A stretch of DNA of 64,000 bases from Hedera helix (GCA_947179155.2 OX359282.1:18306510-18370509); one strand, 5' to 3'. Counted from the stretch's first letter, positions 1 through 11,067 are shown. Made by a program: numbers and translations. The notes: generated by a model from the sequence alone, not told the origin.

Positions 1-777
1 CAGAAGTGATGGCCCTGCACCACTCTGTGTACCTTCACTATCCCCTGACCGAGATAGTTTCCTATTTTCAACTGGGTTCCTCCTCCAGTTGTCAAAGAGT
101 TTCTGGGTAATCCTTTTGTTGGTATTGAGGGCTTCTCCTTCATCATGCTCAATTAAATCCCCCAATGATGATCTAAGGAGAATGCTGATGAATCTTCCGT
201 AGAACATTTTTCTAGTCCCCTTAGCCTTTTCTGTATTTAGGACCCAATTTCCTATCCATTCCAGCAGCAAGGAGCCATAGTTGATGTTTGTCTTTTTGAC
301 TATGGCTGTCATTATTTTCAGCTGTATCTCACTGACTGAGTCATGGGCTGAATCTTTATAGAGGAGACATTTTCCTTCAACACCAGCTAAAAACTCGTAT
401 TTCTGAGGAAATTCTTTCTTCTTCAACCCTTTCAGTGCTGGATTCTTTTGATGGTGCATTCTTCTCAGCCCTTCTTCGGTGCTCACCATACTTAGAGATG
501 TCAGGCCCCCTTGCTTGAAACCTAGGGCTAGGTTGAATTCTTCAGCGGTGAGGTTGAGCGGAACCCCTTTTACAGTGGTGGTTAGAGTTCCGTTGGCATA
601 AGATCCATTTACGTAGAACTCTCGAACAAGCTTTGATAGAATCCTTGTATTTGTTCCCAACGCTTCTCGCAGTCCAGCTTTATCTAGCAACTGGATTATT
701 CTTTTGAACTACTTATCTGCTGTATCGAAGGCTTCAAAGTTGAGCTCATTTTCAGAAATAACTTGAGCAGGTGCCAT
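1..777 (-). pseudogene. Extra ORF downstream of pol (plant transposon-type protein, 3' end off window)
   Basis: An ATG at 777 opens MAPAQVISENELNFEAFDTA. A TAG stop at 711-709 (codon 23) interrupts it, and the same frame then stays open for 236 codons to the window edge. Readable stretches include TLTTTVKGVPLNLTAEEFNL and FYGRFISILLRSSLGDLIEH, and the sequence becomes hydrophilic near the edge (SGDSEGTQSGAGPSL). From memory this resembles the 'putative plant transposon protein' domain often found fused to or next to plant retroelements, but I could not search it. Its place, 3' of pol on the same strand, is where some Sireviruses carry an additional or envelope-like gene. I see no signal peptide or membrane segment in the visible part, so I do not call it envelope. 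The frame also runs open upstream to 963. One stop in over 250 codons is milder decay than in pol. Confidence 0.7.
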
Positions 778-1262
778 TTGATCGTTTTTCTGAAACGAGA
801 AGAACGGTTTATCTGAGAAATGATAACTTAGGGTTCGGGATTGAGAGAGAAAAGAGAGAGAGATATATAGATTTTTGAACTTTGAAGAAATGAACGACGT
901 GCAGTTTTCAAAGTATTTAAAACTTCCCTCTATGTTTGCTGAGACACGTTCTGATAGGCTCATTTCAGTTGGTTGATGACCATTTTACCCTTAGTTCCTC
1001 AGAGCTTTACGATCCTTAGTCACACAACGATTCTTTTGTTTTTCGTAGAGTTGTCTCTACGATTGAGGAATACTCTGCGATCCTTGGATTGAAAGTCGTT
1101 GAGTAAGTTCTACGATTCTTGGCTTGATGATCGTCAAGTGAGCTCTACGATCTTGAGTATACTCTACGATCCTTGACAATTGTTGACTTGAGTTGAGCAT
1201 GTCCATTACTTTTCTTGCACACTTTTGTTCCTGCAGAGTTAGTATCCTAAAGAAAACATACA
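778..1262 (-). other. Spacer between pol and extra ORF, rich in CTCTACGA motifs
   Basis: This non-coding stretch lies between the pol stop (1263) and the extra ORF. Between about 1040 and 1170 it holds four exact CGTAGAG/CTCTACG heptamers in both orientations plus near-copies (CTCTGCGATCC, TTCTACGATT). The same motif fills the LTR at 7.6-7.9 kb. An AG-rich run (GAGAGAAAAGAGAGAGAG) at about 843-860 reads as CT-rich on the element's strand, so it is not a polypurine tract there. No other feature is seen. Confidence 0.7.
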
Positions 1263-3175
1263 TTAAGGGTCTAGATTTAGCATTCCTAACTCACTTATTA
1301 GTTTATTAAATCTTGACTCATCTAAAGGCTTTGTAAAGACATCTGCTAGTTGATCTTCAGTTGGGATGTAGTGAAGTGATATATTTCCATTTTGTACATG
1401 ATCCCTGATGAAATGATATCTTATATCTATGTGCTTAGTTCTAGAGTGCATAACAGGATTATGTGTTATAGCAATTGCACTAGTATTATCACAGTATATA
1501 GGGATAGATTTTAGCTCAAACCCTAGTCTGCAAGCTGAGTCTTCATCCATAGGATTTGTGCACAGCAACTGCCTGCAGCTATATATTCAGCTTCTGCAGT
1601 AGATGTTGATACTGAGTTCTGCTTTTTACTAAACCAAGAAACAAGTCTGTTGCCAAGCATCTGACAAGTTCCACTTGTGCTTTTTTTGTCTATTTTGCAT
1701 CCTGCATAGTCAGCATCTGAGTATCCCACAAGATCAAAGGAGGACTTCTTGGGATACCATAATCCTAAATTTGGAGTTCCTTTAAGATACTTGAAAATTC
1801 TTTTCACAGCTAATAGATGTGACTCTTTGGGGTTAGCCTGAAATCTAGCACATATACATGTAGCAAACATTATATCTGGTCGACTCGCAGTAAGATATAA
1901 TAGTGAACCTATCATACCTCTGTACTGAGTGATTTTAGTGGATTTACCATTTTCATCTTTGTCAAGCTTGGTGGCAGGTGGCATAGGAGTCTTCATGATA
2001 GATGCAGATTCCATGCCATATTTCTTTAATAAGTCTTTGATATATTTGGCTTGATTAATGAATATGCCTTCATTTGTCTGCTTCACTTGTAGTCCAAGGA
2101 AGAAGTTGAGTTCTCCCATCAAGCTCATTTCAAATTTGCTCTGCATAAGCTTGGCAAATCTTTCACATAATTTTTCATCAGAGGAACCAAATATGATATC
2201 ATCTACATAAATTTGAACTAGCAGTGTCTTATCCTTATGTTTCTTCAAAAATAAGGTAGTATCAATTCTTCCTCTAGTAAATCCCTTTTCAATAAGAAAG
2301 TTAGTCAAGGTTTCATACCATGCTCTAGGTGCTTGTTTTAGACCATATAGTGTTTTATCTAATTTATAGACATAATTTGAAAAAGTTGGATTGATGAAAC
2401 CTGGAGGTTGTTCCACGTAAACTTCTTCTTGGAGTTCCCCATTCAGAAAAGCACTCTTGACATCCATTTAGAAGACTTTGAACTTCATGTGAGCAGCATG
2501 GGCAAGGAAAATCCTTATGGCTTCCAATCTGGCAACTGGAGCATATGTTTCATCGTAGTCAATTCCTTCTTCTTGAGAATATCCTTTGGCCACTAGTCTT
2601 GCTTTGTTCCTTGTTATCACACCATTTTCATCCATCTTGTTTTTGAAAACCCATTTGGTGCCAATGACAGGTTTATGCTGAGGCCTGGCCACTAATCTCC
2701 AGACCTTGCTTCTTTCAAATTGATTTAGCTCCTCTTGCATGGCCTCTATCCAACTTGAATCTTCTAAGGCCTCTTCAATCTTCTTGGGTTCCTCTTGAAA
2801 GAGAAAGCTTAGGTAAAAGCATTCATTAGAGGTTGCAGCTCTAGTCTTGATTCCGGTGCTTGGATCTCCAATAATAAGATCTTGAGTGCGATCTTTGGTC
2901 CATTTTATTCTGCTAGGAACGTCTGTTCTGGTGCCCTCTTGTCTGAGTTCCTCTAAATCAGCTTCTGGTTCTGATCGTAGAGTTCCAGTGTCTGATGTGG
3001 TGTGCTCTACGATTTCCTCTCCTAGCTCAACGATTTCTGTCGCTGGTTCCATGGCCGTAGAGTCGGACTCTACGATTTTGAGTTCTTCGATCGTTGAGCT
3101 TGTGTCTGCCGACTCGTTGAAAGGTGATCTTTTCTTTTCAGGATCTAATTCATCGAATGTGACGTGGATGGAGGT
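1263..3175 (-). pseudogene. Sirevirus-like reverse transcriptase and RNase H (broken)
   Basis: Reading down from 3175, the variable integrase-RT linker is followed by the RT start ([52 protein letters not shown]). A TAA at 2470-2468 interrupts the frame just before MDVKSAFLNGEL, where the family normally has Gln. The RT core follows with YGLKQAPRAWYE and an intact YVDD box (VQIYVDDIIFGSSD), then RNase H with SDADYAG, STAEAEYIAAGS and, in another frame, IPIYCDNTSAIAI, TKHIDIRYHFIRDH and QLADVFTKPL. A frameshift near 1525-1560 separates the last RNase H block, which ends at 1263 with a TAA stop. The two active-site aspartates are preserved, but the stop and frameshift make the enzyme non-functional as it stands. 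Confidence 0.93.
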
Positions 3176-3991
3176 TTAAACAGTTAGTGATTCCTTGTTG
3201 AACACTCTAAATGCTCTGCTATCTGTTGCATAACCAAGAAAGATTCCTTCATCTGATTTTGGCTGGAATTTGGTTAGATGCTTCTTGCCATTGTTGAGTA
3301 TGTAACACAGGCAACCAAAGGCATGAAAATAACTTATATTTGGCTTTCTTCCTTTCCATAATTCGTACGGAGTTTTCTTCAATGTTGAGTGTATGAGTGA
3401 CCTGTTTTGAGTATAACATGCAGTACTGATGGCTTCAGCCCAGAAATATTCAGGGAGAGAAGCTGCTGCTAAGAGGGTTCTTCCTGCTTCAATAAGAGTT
3501 CTATTCTTCCTTTCTGCTACTCCATTTTGCTGAGGCGTTCTTGGGGCTGAGAAGTTGTGATTTATTCCATTTTCTTCACAAAACAAGTCCATTTCTGAGA
3601 AATCAAATTCTCGTCCATGATCACTTCTGATGGCCTTTATCTTTTCTCCCTTTTCATTCATGATCAGTCTGAAGAGCTTGATGAGATGTGAAATGGTTTC
3701 ATCTTTGGAGCTTAGAAAGAATACCCATGTATATCTGGTGTAGTCATCAACTACAACTAGAGAGTATTTCTTTCCTCCGAGGCTGGTCGTAGATACTGGA
3801 CCGAATAAATCCATGTGAAGTAGTTGAAGTGCTCTATCATTTGAGTTTGCTGATTTGCTTTGGAATGACGTCTTTGTTTGCTTTCCAAACTGACAAGCTT
3901 TGCAGGACTTTTCTTTAATGAAGTTTAACTTTGGCAATCCTTTTACTAGATCTTTGGAGACAAGCTTTGAAATGCTTTTGAAGTTAAGATG
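3176..3991 (-). pseudogene. Sirevirus-like integrase (broken at both ends)
   Basis: The segment begins after a TGA (3994-3992), where the family normally has Gly right after WHRRL. It contains the second half of the zinc-binding domain (CKACQFGKQ) and the integrase core: HMDLFGPVSTTSLGGK with the first Asp, AIRSDHGREFDF with the second, and the Glu in PQQNGVAERKNRTLIEAG, which is the D,D-35-E pattern. It continues through TPYELWKGRKPNISYFHAFG and GIFLGYATDSRAFRVFN, a typical copia integrase C-terminal module. A TAA at 3178-3176 ends the frame, and the same frame then continues into the integrase-RT linker. That linker (about 3000-3110) holds four more CTCTACGA/TCGTAGAG motifs inside coding sequence. 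Confidence 0.93.
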
Positions 3992-4426
3992 TCATAACCT
4001 CCTATGCCAGAGCCAGCACATATCTTCAGAGGCTTTAGCAAGAAAGCAGACAGTTTGTTCTGAACTTAATTTAGCAAGATTGACCACATAGACATTTCCT
4101 TCTCGAACTCCTTCTAGCTTTAGAGAATTTGTTTTCAAGTCTCTAACTTGACATTGGTTGTTGAGGAAGGTGACTTGATGTCCTTTATCACAGAGTTGAC
4201 TTATACTTAGCAAGTTGTGCTTTAGTCCCTCAACATATGCTACTTTACTGAAAGATATTGCACCATTCCCAGTTGAGCCATAACCCCTGGTTTTCCCTGA
4301 GTTGTTGTCTCCAAAAATAACAGTAGGTCCATCTTTTTCTTTAAATTCTGATAGAAGAGCCTTATCTCCTGTCATGTGTCGTGAGCATCCACTGTCAAGA
4401 TACCAGATGGATCTCTTTACCTGCAT
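3992..4426 (-). pseudogene. Sirevirus-like aspartic protease and start of integrase zinc domain
   Basis: The segment starts near an ATG at 4426 and reads WYLDSGCSRHMTGD, the copia pepsin-type protease active site with its Asp. It goes on through VIFGDNNSGKTRGYG and LKHNLLSISQLCDKGHQVTF to the pre-integrase motif (CWLWHRRL), where a TGA (3994-3992) interrupts. In-frame stops lie just upstream of 4426, so protease and gag are in different frames here. That could reflect decay or the frame change known at gag-pol junctions in some Sirevirus relatives. Confidence 0.9.
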
Positions 4427-4439
4427 AACAAATCAATCT

Positions 4440-6470
4440 TCATTTTGGTACCCATATATGTTTGGGTCCTGCTTTGTTAGTACCTTTTGGGACCCAAATC
4501 TGTTTGATTTTAGATCATTGCCTTCTATGATATCTTAACAAATATTTATCATTTTTATGAGGGTGCCTATGATTAATATGATATTGATAATGATATGTGT
4601 GTATTTGTGACTTTTTGTTCGTCCAGGACTTGTATGGATTATGATTTCTCATAGTCTTTTGCTGATCTACATTCTGCTTCCATACAACTCTACGATTCTC
4701 ATGATTCGTAGAGTGAGTTTTGCTTGACTTATTTTTCAATTTTCTGAATCCAAGACCTGTGTGAGTTTTGTTAAAACTGATTGTAGGTTTAGCAGAATGT
4801 GGATAGGTGGTAGAATCTGAGGATTTGATGAACACAATTCCTTTATTAAAATTAAAGGATTTGCCTTCATTTATTTCCTTTGACTTCTCCATATTGGGTT
4901 CTGAGAATAAATTCTCAAATCCCAATCCTGATCTATCAGTCACATCTCTTTGACTTGAGATCAGGGTGTCCATAGACAAACTAGACTTGTTCCACATAGA
5001 AATAGTGTTTTCTAGTTCCTGAATCTTGGAGACTAGTGAGGATTCTTTATATGTGCTCAACTCATTTATCTCTTTTAGTCTTTTATTCTCAGTTTCAAGA
5101 TTAGAGTAAAGTTGTGCAGTTTGAACTGAGGCTTCTAATTCCATGCTTATTTTTTCTTTATCCTCTTTTAGATGAGAGTAATCTTTAGATAACCTTCTAG
5201 ACAATTTTATATATTTGTGCAATTCTGTCATTAAGTCATGCATGCCTTCTCTAAGATCATCAATGCTTAAATCAGGAGAATAGAAATCAAATACCTCATC
5301 TATGATGAATTCCTTTTTGCTGCTTCCTTCTTCATTTGCCATTAAGCACAGATTGGCCTTCTGTGACTCTTCATCATCACTTGACTCAGAGTTTAGTTCT
5401 TCTTCTGAGTCACTCCAGGAGCCTTCAGCCATGAAGCTTTTGTCCTTCTTCTTTTGTTTGTGGAAGCTTTTGAATTCTCTTTTTGGATTTGCTTTTGATT
5501 TGTCCCTCTTCACCTCTTCTCTCAATGGTTTTGGACATTTAGCAATGAAATGACATGGCTTCTTGCAATTGTAGCAAAGGTCATTTGCTTGTTCTTTGCT
5601 GCTGTTGCTTCTGAACTTCTGAGATCTATTTCTGTTGATGAATCTTTTAAAATGTCTGACTAGCATGGCAGCTCCTTCATCATCATTTGATTCATCTTTG
5701 TCAGAGTCAGAGATATCCTTGTGATTGCTTCTGTGAGTTGAGGTTGAGGCTTTAAGAGCAATGTTTTTCTCCTTCTTTCTTTCACCAGATAGATTTTCTG
5801 CTCTTTGATTTAGCTCCAGCTCATAGGTGAGAAGATTTCCATATAACTGTTGTACAGTCATCTCGTGCAAGTTCTTTGACTCTCGGATGGCTGTGGTTTT
5901 GGCATCCCATTTGCTTGGCAGAGATCTCATGAATTTAATGATAAGATCTCTGTTTGGATAGATTTTTTCATAAGATCTGAGAGAGTTTAGTAGCAAGTTA
6001 AATCTCTCGTAGGTGGTTGTAATGTTTTCACCAGAGATGTGAGTGAACATCTCATACTGTTGAACAAGCAGTGATTGCTTATTTTCTCTGACTTCTTCTG
6101 TTCCTTCATGCATGATCAACAGAGTTTGCCATACTTCTTGAGCTGTCTTTCAGTTGACAACGTTCTCAAATAGATCATCATCCAGAGATTGAAACAAGAT
6201 GTTCTTAGCCCTTTTGTCTCTTTGAACATCCTTCTTTTCATTGTCCGTCCATTCGTCTCTTTTCTTTGCTACAAGCTTGCTTGGATCTTCAGTTGACAGT
6301 GCAAGCTTCATTGGTATGAATGGCCCATTCATCACTGTCTCGAATAGTTCATCATCTATAGCATCCATGTAAGCCTGCATACGAACTTTCCAGTTAGCAA
6401 ATTTTTCTTTATTACACATAGGTGGTCGGTTACCTCCACCGAGTTCCGATCCATTCTTGTTGAGTGCCAT
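4440..6470 (-). pseudogene. Sirevirus-like gag polyprotein (broken)
   Basis: An ATG at 6470 opens MALNKNGSELGGGNRPPMCN. The N-terminal gag core reads FANWKVRMQAYMDAIDDELF and AKNILFQSLDDDLFENVVN. A TGA at 6152-6150 interrupts, in frame with the longer continuation (MHEGTEEVRENKQSLLVQQY). A zinc knuckle follows (CYNCKKPCHFIAKCPKP, C-X2-C-X4-H-X4-C, with Cys where Gly usually precedes the His). Next comes an acidic and Ser-rich stretch (SDSEEELNSESSDDEESQ), then a long heptad-like coiled-coil region (about 250 residues). The frame closes at 4515, but another frame carries the lineage-typical end GPKHIWVPK and a TGA at 4442-4440. The length, about 670 codons, matches the large gag of Sireviruses. 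Two CTCTACGA/CGTAGAG motifs sit at 4687-4715. Confidence 0.92.
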
Positions 6471-6511
6471 TTGATCTACTCAAGCTTGTAAGGCTTTAGA
6501 TGTGAGAACCT

Positions 6512-6523
6512 GCTCTGATATCA
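6512..6523 (-). other. Primer binding site (initiator Met tRNA type)
   Basis: On the minus strand it reads TGATATCAGAGC, two bases inside the LTR end. This is the common plant iMet-tRNA primer site with one change (TGGTATC to TGATATC). It fixes the LTR boundary at 6526 and the direction of the element. Confidence 0.85.
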
Positions 6524-6525
6524 AT

Positions 6526-8087
6526 TGTTAGTTCCCAATGACACGATAGTAATCTCGAAGGGGGGGGGGGGGTTGAATAGATTCTTTTAAAATTTCTTCT
6601 CTTTGAAATTATCTTTCTTGATTAATTCTTAACCAGAAGTTTAACACAGCGGAATAAGATTTAGTTAATCTTTTCTTGAAATGTTAAATTAATAAATCAA
6701 CAAGCAATTATATGACAGATATAGCAAATGAAAGACACCAAGAGAGAGACTCTGGGTTTTAAGTGGTTCAGAGCACACAATACTCCTACTCCACTGTTCT
6801 GCTCTCTCAGCAGCAAATTCACTAAGGATACTTTTACAAAAGCTGAATCACTAAGATTCCTTCAAGACCCGCAGTCTTGGAATTTTAGTTCACAAAGAAC
6901 TTCACAAGTCTAACAGACTTGCTTACACTAGTTCACTAAGAACTCTCAAAGTCTAACCGACTTGCTTATATCAGTTCACAGAGAACTCTTCTGGATTGAT
7001 GTATATTTGGATGTGCTACTAAGTTGCTTATCAGCTTGAATGTTTGAAGGGCTTAGTAGCAATGCAGGCTTTCTTATCAGTTCAATCTTTTTTTCACTTC
7101 TTGCGTTTTTCTTTCTTTGTACAGTGCTACTTCTTTTCTTCTGCTGATCTACGTATTTAAGAGGTAAGGGCTTCATATTTCTTCCCGTTGGATCGTGTAT
7201 TTCTTCCCGTTACCTCACAGAGGAGAGCTGCTGAATATTGTATTAATAAAGCTCATTAAATCTCTGATGAGACATTATTTGATCTGACCTGTTAGTCCAT
7301 GCAAGGTTGTTTTCCTTTTTCCTCTGAGACAGAGATGTCAGACATAGGTTCCCACTAACTTTTATAGAGTCGTTTGGTCTTCCCAAACTGTCTGATAGGA
7401 CACAGTCTTCTGACTTTTCTGCCTTAAAAGTCTTCTTTCTGTTCCATAGTGCGCTTGGGTCAGACTCCTGACTCTTCTGACTTGATTGATTTGCAGAAGC
7501 TTCCTTTTTAGTTACTTTGATGAAGATAAAATACTTGAATAGAATGGCTCCTGATCTGACAAACGTGATGTCTCCTGCCTTTTTGCTCAACGATCTTATA
7601 TGATCAACTCTACGAATACCCTTGCTTACGTGATTGATCTGTAAAGGATCATCTCTTACTGATCATCGTAGAGTTTACTCAACTGTTAGAATGTTGATCG
7701 TAGAGTCTAATATAAGGTTTCTCGGAAAGAACAGTCTGGTTGGTCGTAGAGTCTTCTGGACCACAATCGTAGAGTCCATTCTACGATTGGTTGTCTTGAT
7801 CGTAGAGTCTTCGGAAGCACAGTCGTAGAGTCCATTCTACGATTGGTTGCCTTAATCGTAGAGTCTGTTTGAATCGTAGAGTTTCATTGACACAAATCGT
7901 AGAGTTCTTTTTACGACTTTATTACATCAACAGATCAACCTAACAGTTTTGATCTATTTAAGTCTTAGTACAACACACAAGACTTTTATACAATTAATAA
8001 TAGATCAACCTAACAGCTTTGATCTTATCTAATACAGCCCTTGTACATTATTTCTAATCATCAAATTTAATCATTCAATGTTCAACA
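6526..8087 (-). repeat. 5' LTR of the Sirevirus-like element
   Basis: The termini are TGTT...AACA on either strand. One end abuts the primer site (6512-6523); the other abuts Tekay RT coding at 8088. At 1562 bp the length suits a Sirevirus LTR. The half farthest from gag (7600-7920), which is U3, holds ten exact CGTAGAG/CTCTACG motifs, two of them paired with an inverted near-copy four or five bases away. A second duplicated element, AGATCAACCTAACAG followed by a TTTGATCT-type half, occurs at about 7935 and 8007 and is itself palindromic. A run of 13 G lies at 6560-6572. Small ORFs here (for example at 6728-6913 and 7243-7590) look like chance. Confidence 0.88.
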
Positions 8088-9365
8088 GTGGTTGATACTC
8101 AAATAGTAGAGGGTGAATTGGGTCAAATACCTGTGGTACAAGAATTCTCGGATGTCTTCCCAGATGAGATACCGGGTTTACCACCGGATGGGGAAGGTGA
8201 GTTCAAAATTGAACTGGCACCAGGGACTGCACCAATTTCGAAAGCACCATATAGAATGGCGCCGGTAGAATTAAAGGAATTGGTGATACAACTGCAGGAG
8301 CTACTAGATAAAGGATATATTCGGTCAAGTGTGTCTCCTTGGGGAGCACCGGTATTATTTGTAAAGAAGAAGGACGAATCCCTAAGACTTTGTATCGATT
8401 ATCGTGAGTTGAACAAAGTTACGATTAAAAATAGGTACCCATTACCCAGGATTGATGATCTGTTTGATCAACTTAAGGGAGCGAAATACTTTTCAAAGAT
8501 AAACTTACGAACTGGTTACCATCAGTTGAAGGTAAGGGAAGAAGATGTACCGAAGACGGCATTCAGAACTCGTTATGGACATTTTGAGTTTTTGGTAATG
8601 TCATTCCGTCTAACGAATGCACCAGCAACATTTATGGATATGATGAACAGGGTGTTCAGGCCGTACTTGGACAAGTTCGTTGTTGTATTCATAGATTATA
8701 TTCTGGTATATTCGAAGACGAAAGAGAAGCACGCTGAGCACTTAAAAGTGGTGTTGGAAACACTAAGGAGGGAAAAACTGTATGCAAAATTCTCAAAGTG
8801 TGAATTTTGGCTACAGAGGGTACTGTTTCTGAGGCATGTAATTGATGAGGAAGGTGTTTCGGTGGACCCAGCAAAGGTAGAGACAGTTATAAATTGGGAG
8901 CAGCCAAAGACACCGATAAAAGTTAGAAGTTTCCTTGGGTTGGCGGGTTATTATCGAAGATTTATCCAAGATTTTTCTAAAATAGCGACACCGTTAACCA
9001 ACTTGACAAGAAAGACATTTAAATTCGTATGGACGGATAAATGCAAAGCTAGTTTTATGGAACTTAAGAAGAGGCTTAGTGAAGCACCAATGTTGTCATT
9101 GCCTGACAATATCGGGGGTTTTGTGGTATACAGTGATGCGTCACTCAAGGGACTTGGGTGTGTGTTAATGCAACACGGAAAGGTCATTGTGTACGCATCA
9201 AGACAGTTGAAGGACTATGAGAAGGGATATCCAACTTACGACCTGGAGTTAGCAGCAGTAGTGTTCGCCCTAAAGATCTAGAGGCACTACCTGTATGGGG
9301 AGAAGTGTGAAATATACACAGACCACAAAAGTTTGAAGTATATTTTCACTTAAAAGGAGCTAAAC
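8088..9365 (+). pseudogene. Tekay-like reverse transcriptase and RNase H with lost catalytic residues
   Basis: The frame is open from the Sirevirus LTR junction and reads [58 protein letters not shown] and [20 protein letters not shown]. Two active-site aspartates are gone: the block normally FSKID reads [13 protein letters not shown] (Asp to Asn), and the FIDD box reads [11 protein letters not shown] (second Asp to Tyr). The nearby SFGLTNAP block has Arg for Gly. RNase H follows ([40 protein letters not shown]). Stops at 9279-9281 (TAG where Trp is expected) and at about 9352 (TAA where Gln is expected) interrupt it. Both are C-to-T or G-to-A changes, as expected from decay of methylated cytosine. 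Confidence 0.95.
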
Positions 9366-11021
9366 ATGAGGCAGAGGCGATGGTTGGAATTGATCAAGAA
9401 TTACGATTGTGAAATTATGTACCATCCGGGTAAAGCCAATGTTGTAGCTGATGCTCTGAGCAGAAAGGGCAGGGAGAAGTTATTAATGTTAACATCTCAA
9501 GAGGAGTTGATTAAAGATATAGAAAGACTGGAGTTAGAGATAAAACATCTGAAGGGTTCAGATGAGAAACTATTCGCGGTAGAAGCGAGTCCAACTTTAT
9601 TAGATAAAATAAAGGAGGCTCAAGAGCAAGATGAAGAATGTGTCAGTATTAGAAAGAGAATTTTAGAAGGGGAATATTTGAAATACAAAGTGGATAATAC
9701 AGGACTGTTAAGGTTTGAAGGGAGGATCTGCATACCGATGGTTCTAGAATTAAAAAAAGAAATCTTGCAAGAAGCTCACACTACAAAGTACTCGATACAC
9801 CCTGGGAGTACCAAGATGTATCAGGACTTACGTCAATATTTTTGGTGGCCAAATATGAAGAGGGAAGTGGCAGAGTGCGTTAGCCGATGTCTAACATGTC
9901 AGACAGTTAAAGCAAAACATCAGAGACCGAGTGGACTGCTACAACCGTTGGAAATTCCGGAGTGGAAATGGGAGCATATCATGATGGACTTTGTGGTGGG
10001 ACTTCCAGTTACTCAGAAGGGATTTGATGCAATATGGGTAATCATGGATCGTTTGACAAAATCTGCACACTTTTTATCGATCAAGATAAGATATAGTCTA
10101 GAGCAGTTGGCGAAGTTGTATGTGAAGGAGATTATGTCACGCCATGGAGTACCAGTGTCGATTGTGTCTGACAGAGATCCGCTTCACTTCGAAATTTTGG
10201 AGAGGTTTGCAAGAGAGATTGTGAACACAATTAAGGCTGAGTACGGAATATCATCCCCAAACCGTTGGACAGAGCGAGCAAACGATTCAAACGCTTGAGG
10301 ACATGCTTAGAGCCTGTGTTATGGATTTGAAGGGCAATTGGGATGATCACCTACCTTTGGTGGAGTTTGCCTACAACAACAGTTATCATGCTAGTATTGG
10401 CATGCCGCCTTACGAAGCACTTTATGGAAGAAAATGTCGCACACCCTTGTGCTGGGATGAAGTAGGTGAGTGAAGACTGTTGGGACCTGAAATGGTACAG
10501 CAGACTGTCGATGTGATCAAAATAATAAGAACTCGTCTGGTAGCAGCTCAGGATCGTCAGAAGAAGTATGCCGATTTGCATCGTCAGAAGCGGGACTTTA
10601 AAGTCGGTAGTTTTGTATTTTTAAAGGTATATCCCTGGAAAGGGAAGATAAGATTTGGCAAGAAAGGAAAATTGAACCCAAGATTTATAGGGTCATTTGA
10701 AATTTTAAAGTGAATAGGTGAAGTGACGTACGAGATAGCCTTACCTCCTGAACTTGAGCACATTCACAACGTGTTTCATGTTTCAGTGTTGCGGCCATAT
10801 AAACCTGATTACAAGCATGTGATATCCTACGAACCGATTCAAGTTGAGAAGGATCTATCATACAAAGAGATTCCTGTTCAAATACTAGATAGGAAGGAGC
10901 AGACGTTGCGAAATAAGGTCATACATTCGATCAAAGTTCTTTGGAGAAACCATGCAGTTGAGGAAGCTACGTGGGAGCTCGAACAAAAGATGAGAGCGAA
11001 TTATTCGCATCTTTTTAAGTG
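9366..11021 (+). pseudogene. Tekay-like integrase with GPY/F module and chromodomain (broken)
   Basis: The segment begins in the RNase H tail (MYHPGKANVVADALSRKGRE). The integrase HHCC zinc domain follows (YFWWPNMKREVAECVSRCLT, CQTVKAKH), then the core with IMMDFVVGLPVTQKGFDAIW and VSIVSDRD. Near 10250 a frameshift moves reading to another frame ([33 protein letters not shown]). TGA stops follow at 10471 and 10711, both in that second frame. The GPY/F-type module reads GKLNPRFIGSFEIL. The chromodomain lies at about 10870-11020 (IPVQILDRKEQTLRNKVIHS, VLWRNHAVEEATWELEQKMR). Chromodomains of this clade are thought to steer insertion to heterochromatin. The ORF ends with TGA at 11020-11022. Confidence 0.94.
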
Positions 11022-11056
11022 ATCTTATGTTGTAATTCCGGGGACGGAATTCTTAT

Positions 11057-11067
11057 AAGGGGGGAGA
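11057..11067 (+). other. Polypurine tract of the Tekay-like element
   Basis: AAGGGGGGAGA precedes the LTR start (TGTAAGAACC) by one base. It sits downstream of the chromodomain stop in the usual GGGGACGGAATTC context. It primes plus-strand DNA synthesis in active relatives. Confidence 0.88.

Larger units (their letters stand above)
1..8087 (-). mobile_element. Sirevirus-like Ty1-copia LTR retrotransposon, partial
   Basis: Read on the minus strand, the order is LTR (8087-6526), primer site, gag, protease, integrase, reverse transcriptase, RNase H, a motif-rich spacer and an extra ORF that runs off the window. The order protease-integrase-RT is the Ty1-copia order. The long gag with a zinc knuckle and a coiled-coil-like C-terminal half, ending in a GPK..WVPK motif just before protease, together with an ORF after pol, fits the Sirevirus lineage. 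The element interrupts a plus-strand Tekay-like element between protease and RT, since RT coding begins immediately at 8088. The 3' LTR and the other side of the target duplication lie outside the window. Gag and pol contain at least four stops and two frame changes, so the copy is dead. Confidence 0.9.

Noticed and set aside
1..777. Extra ORF as a retroviral-type envelope gene
   Set aside because: Position fits, but no signal peptide, membrane segment or coiled-coil is visible in the available part.
5302..5553. Plus-strand ORF over gag
   Set aside because: Antisense of the acidic and Lys-rich gag region; no similarity of its own.
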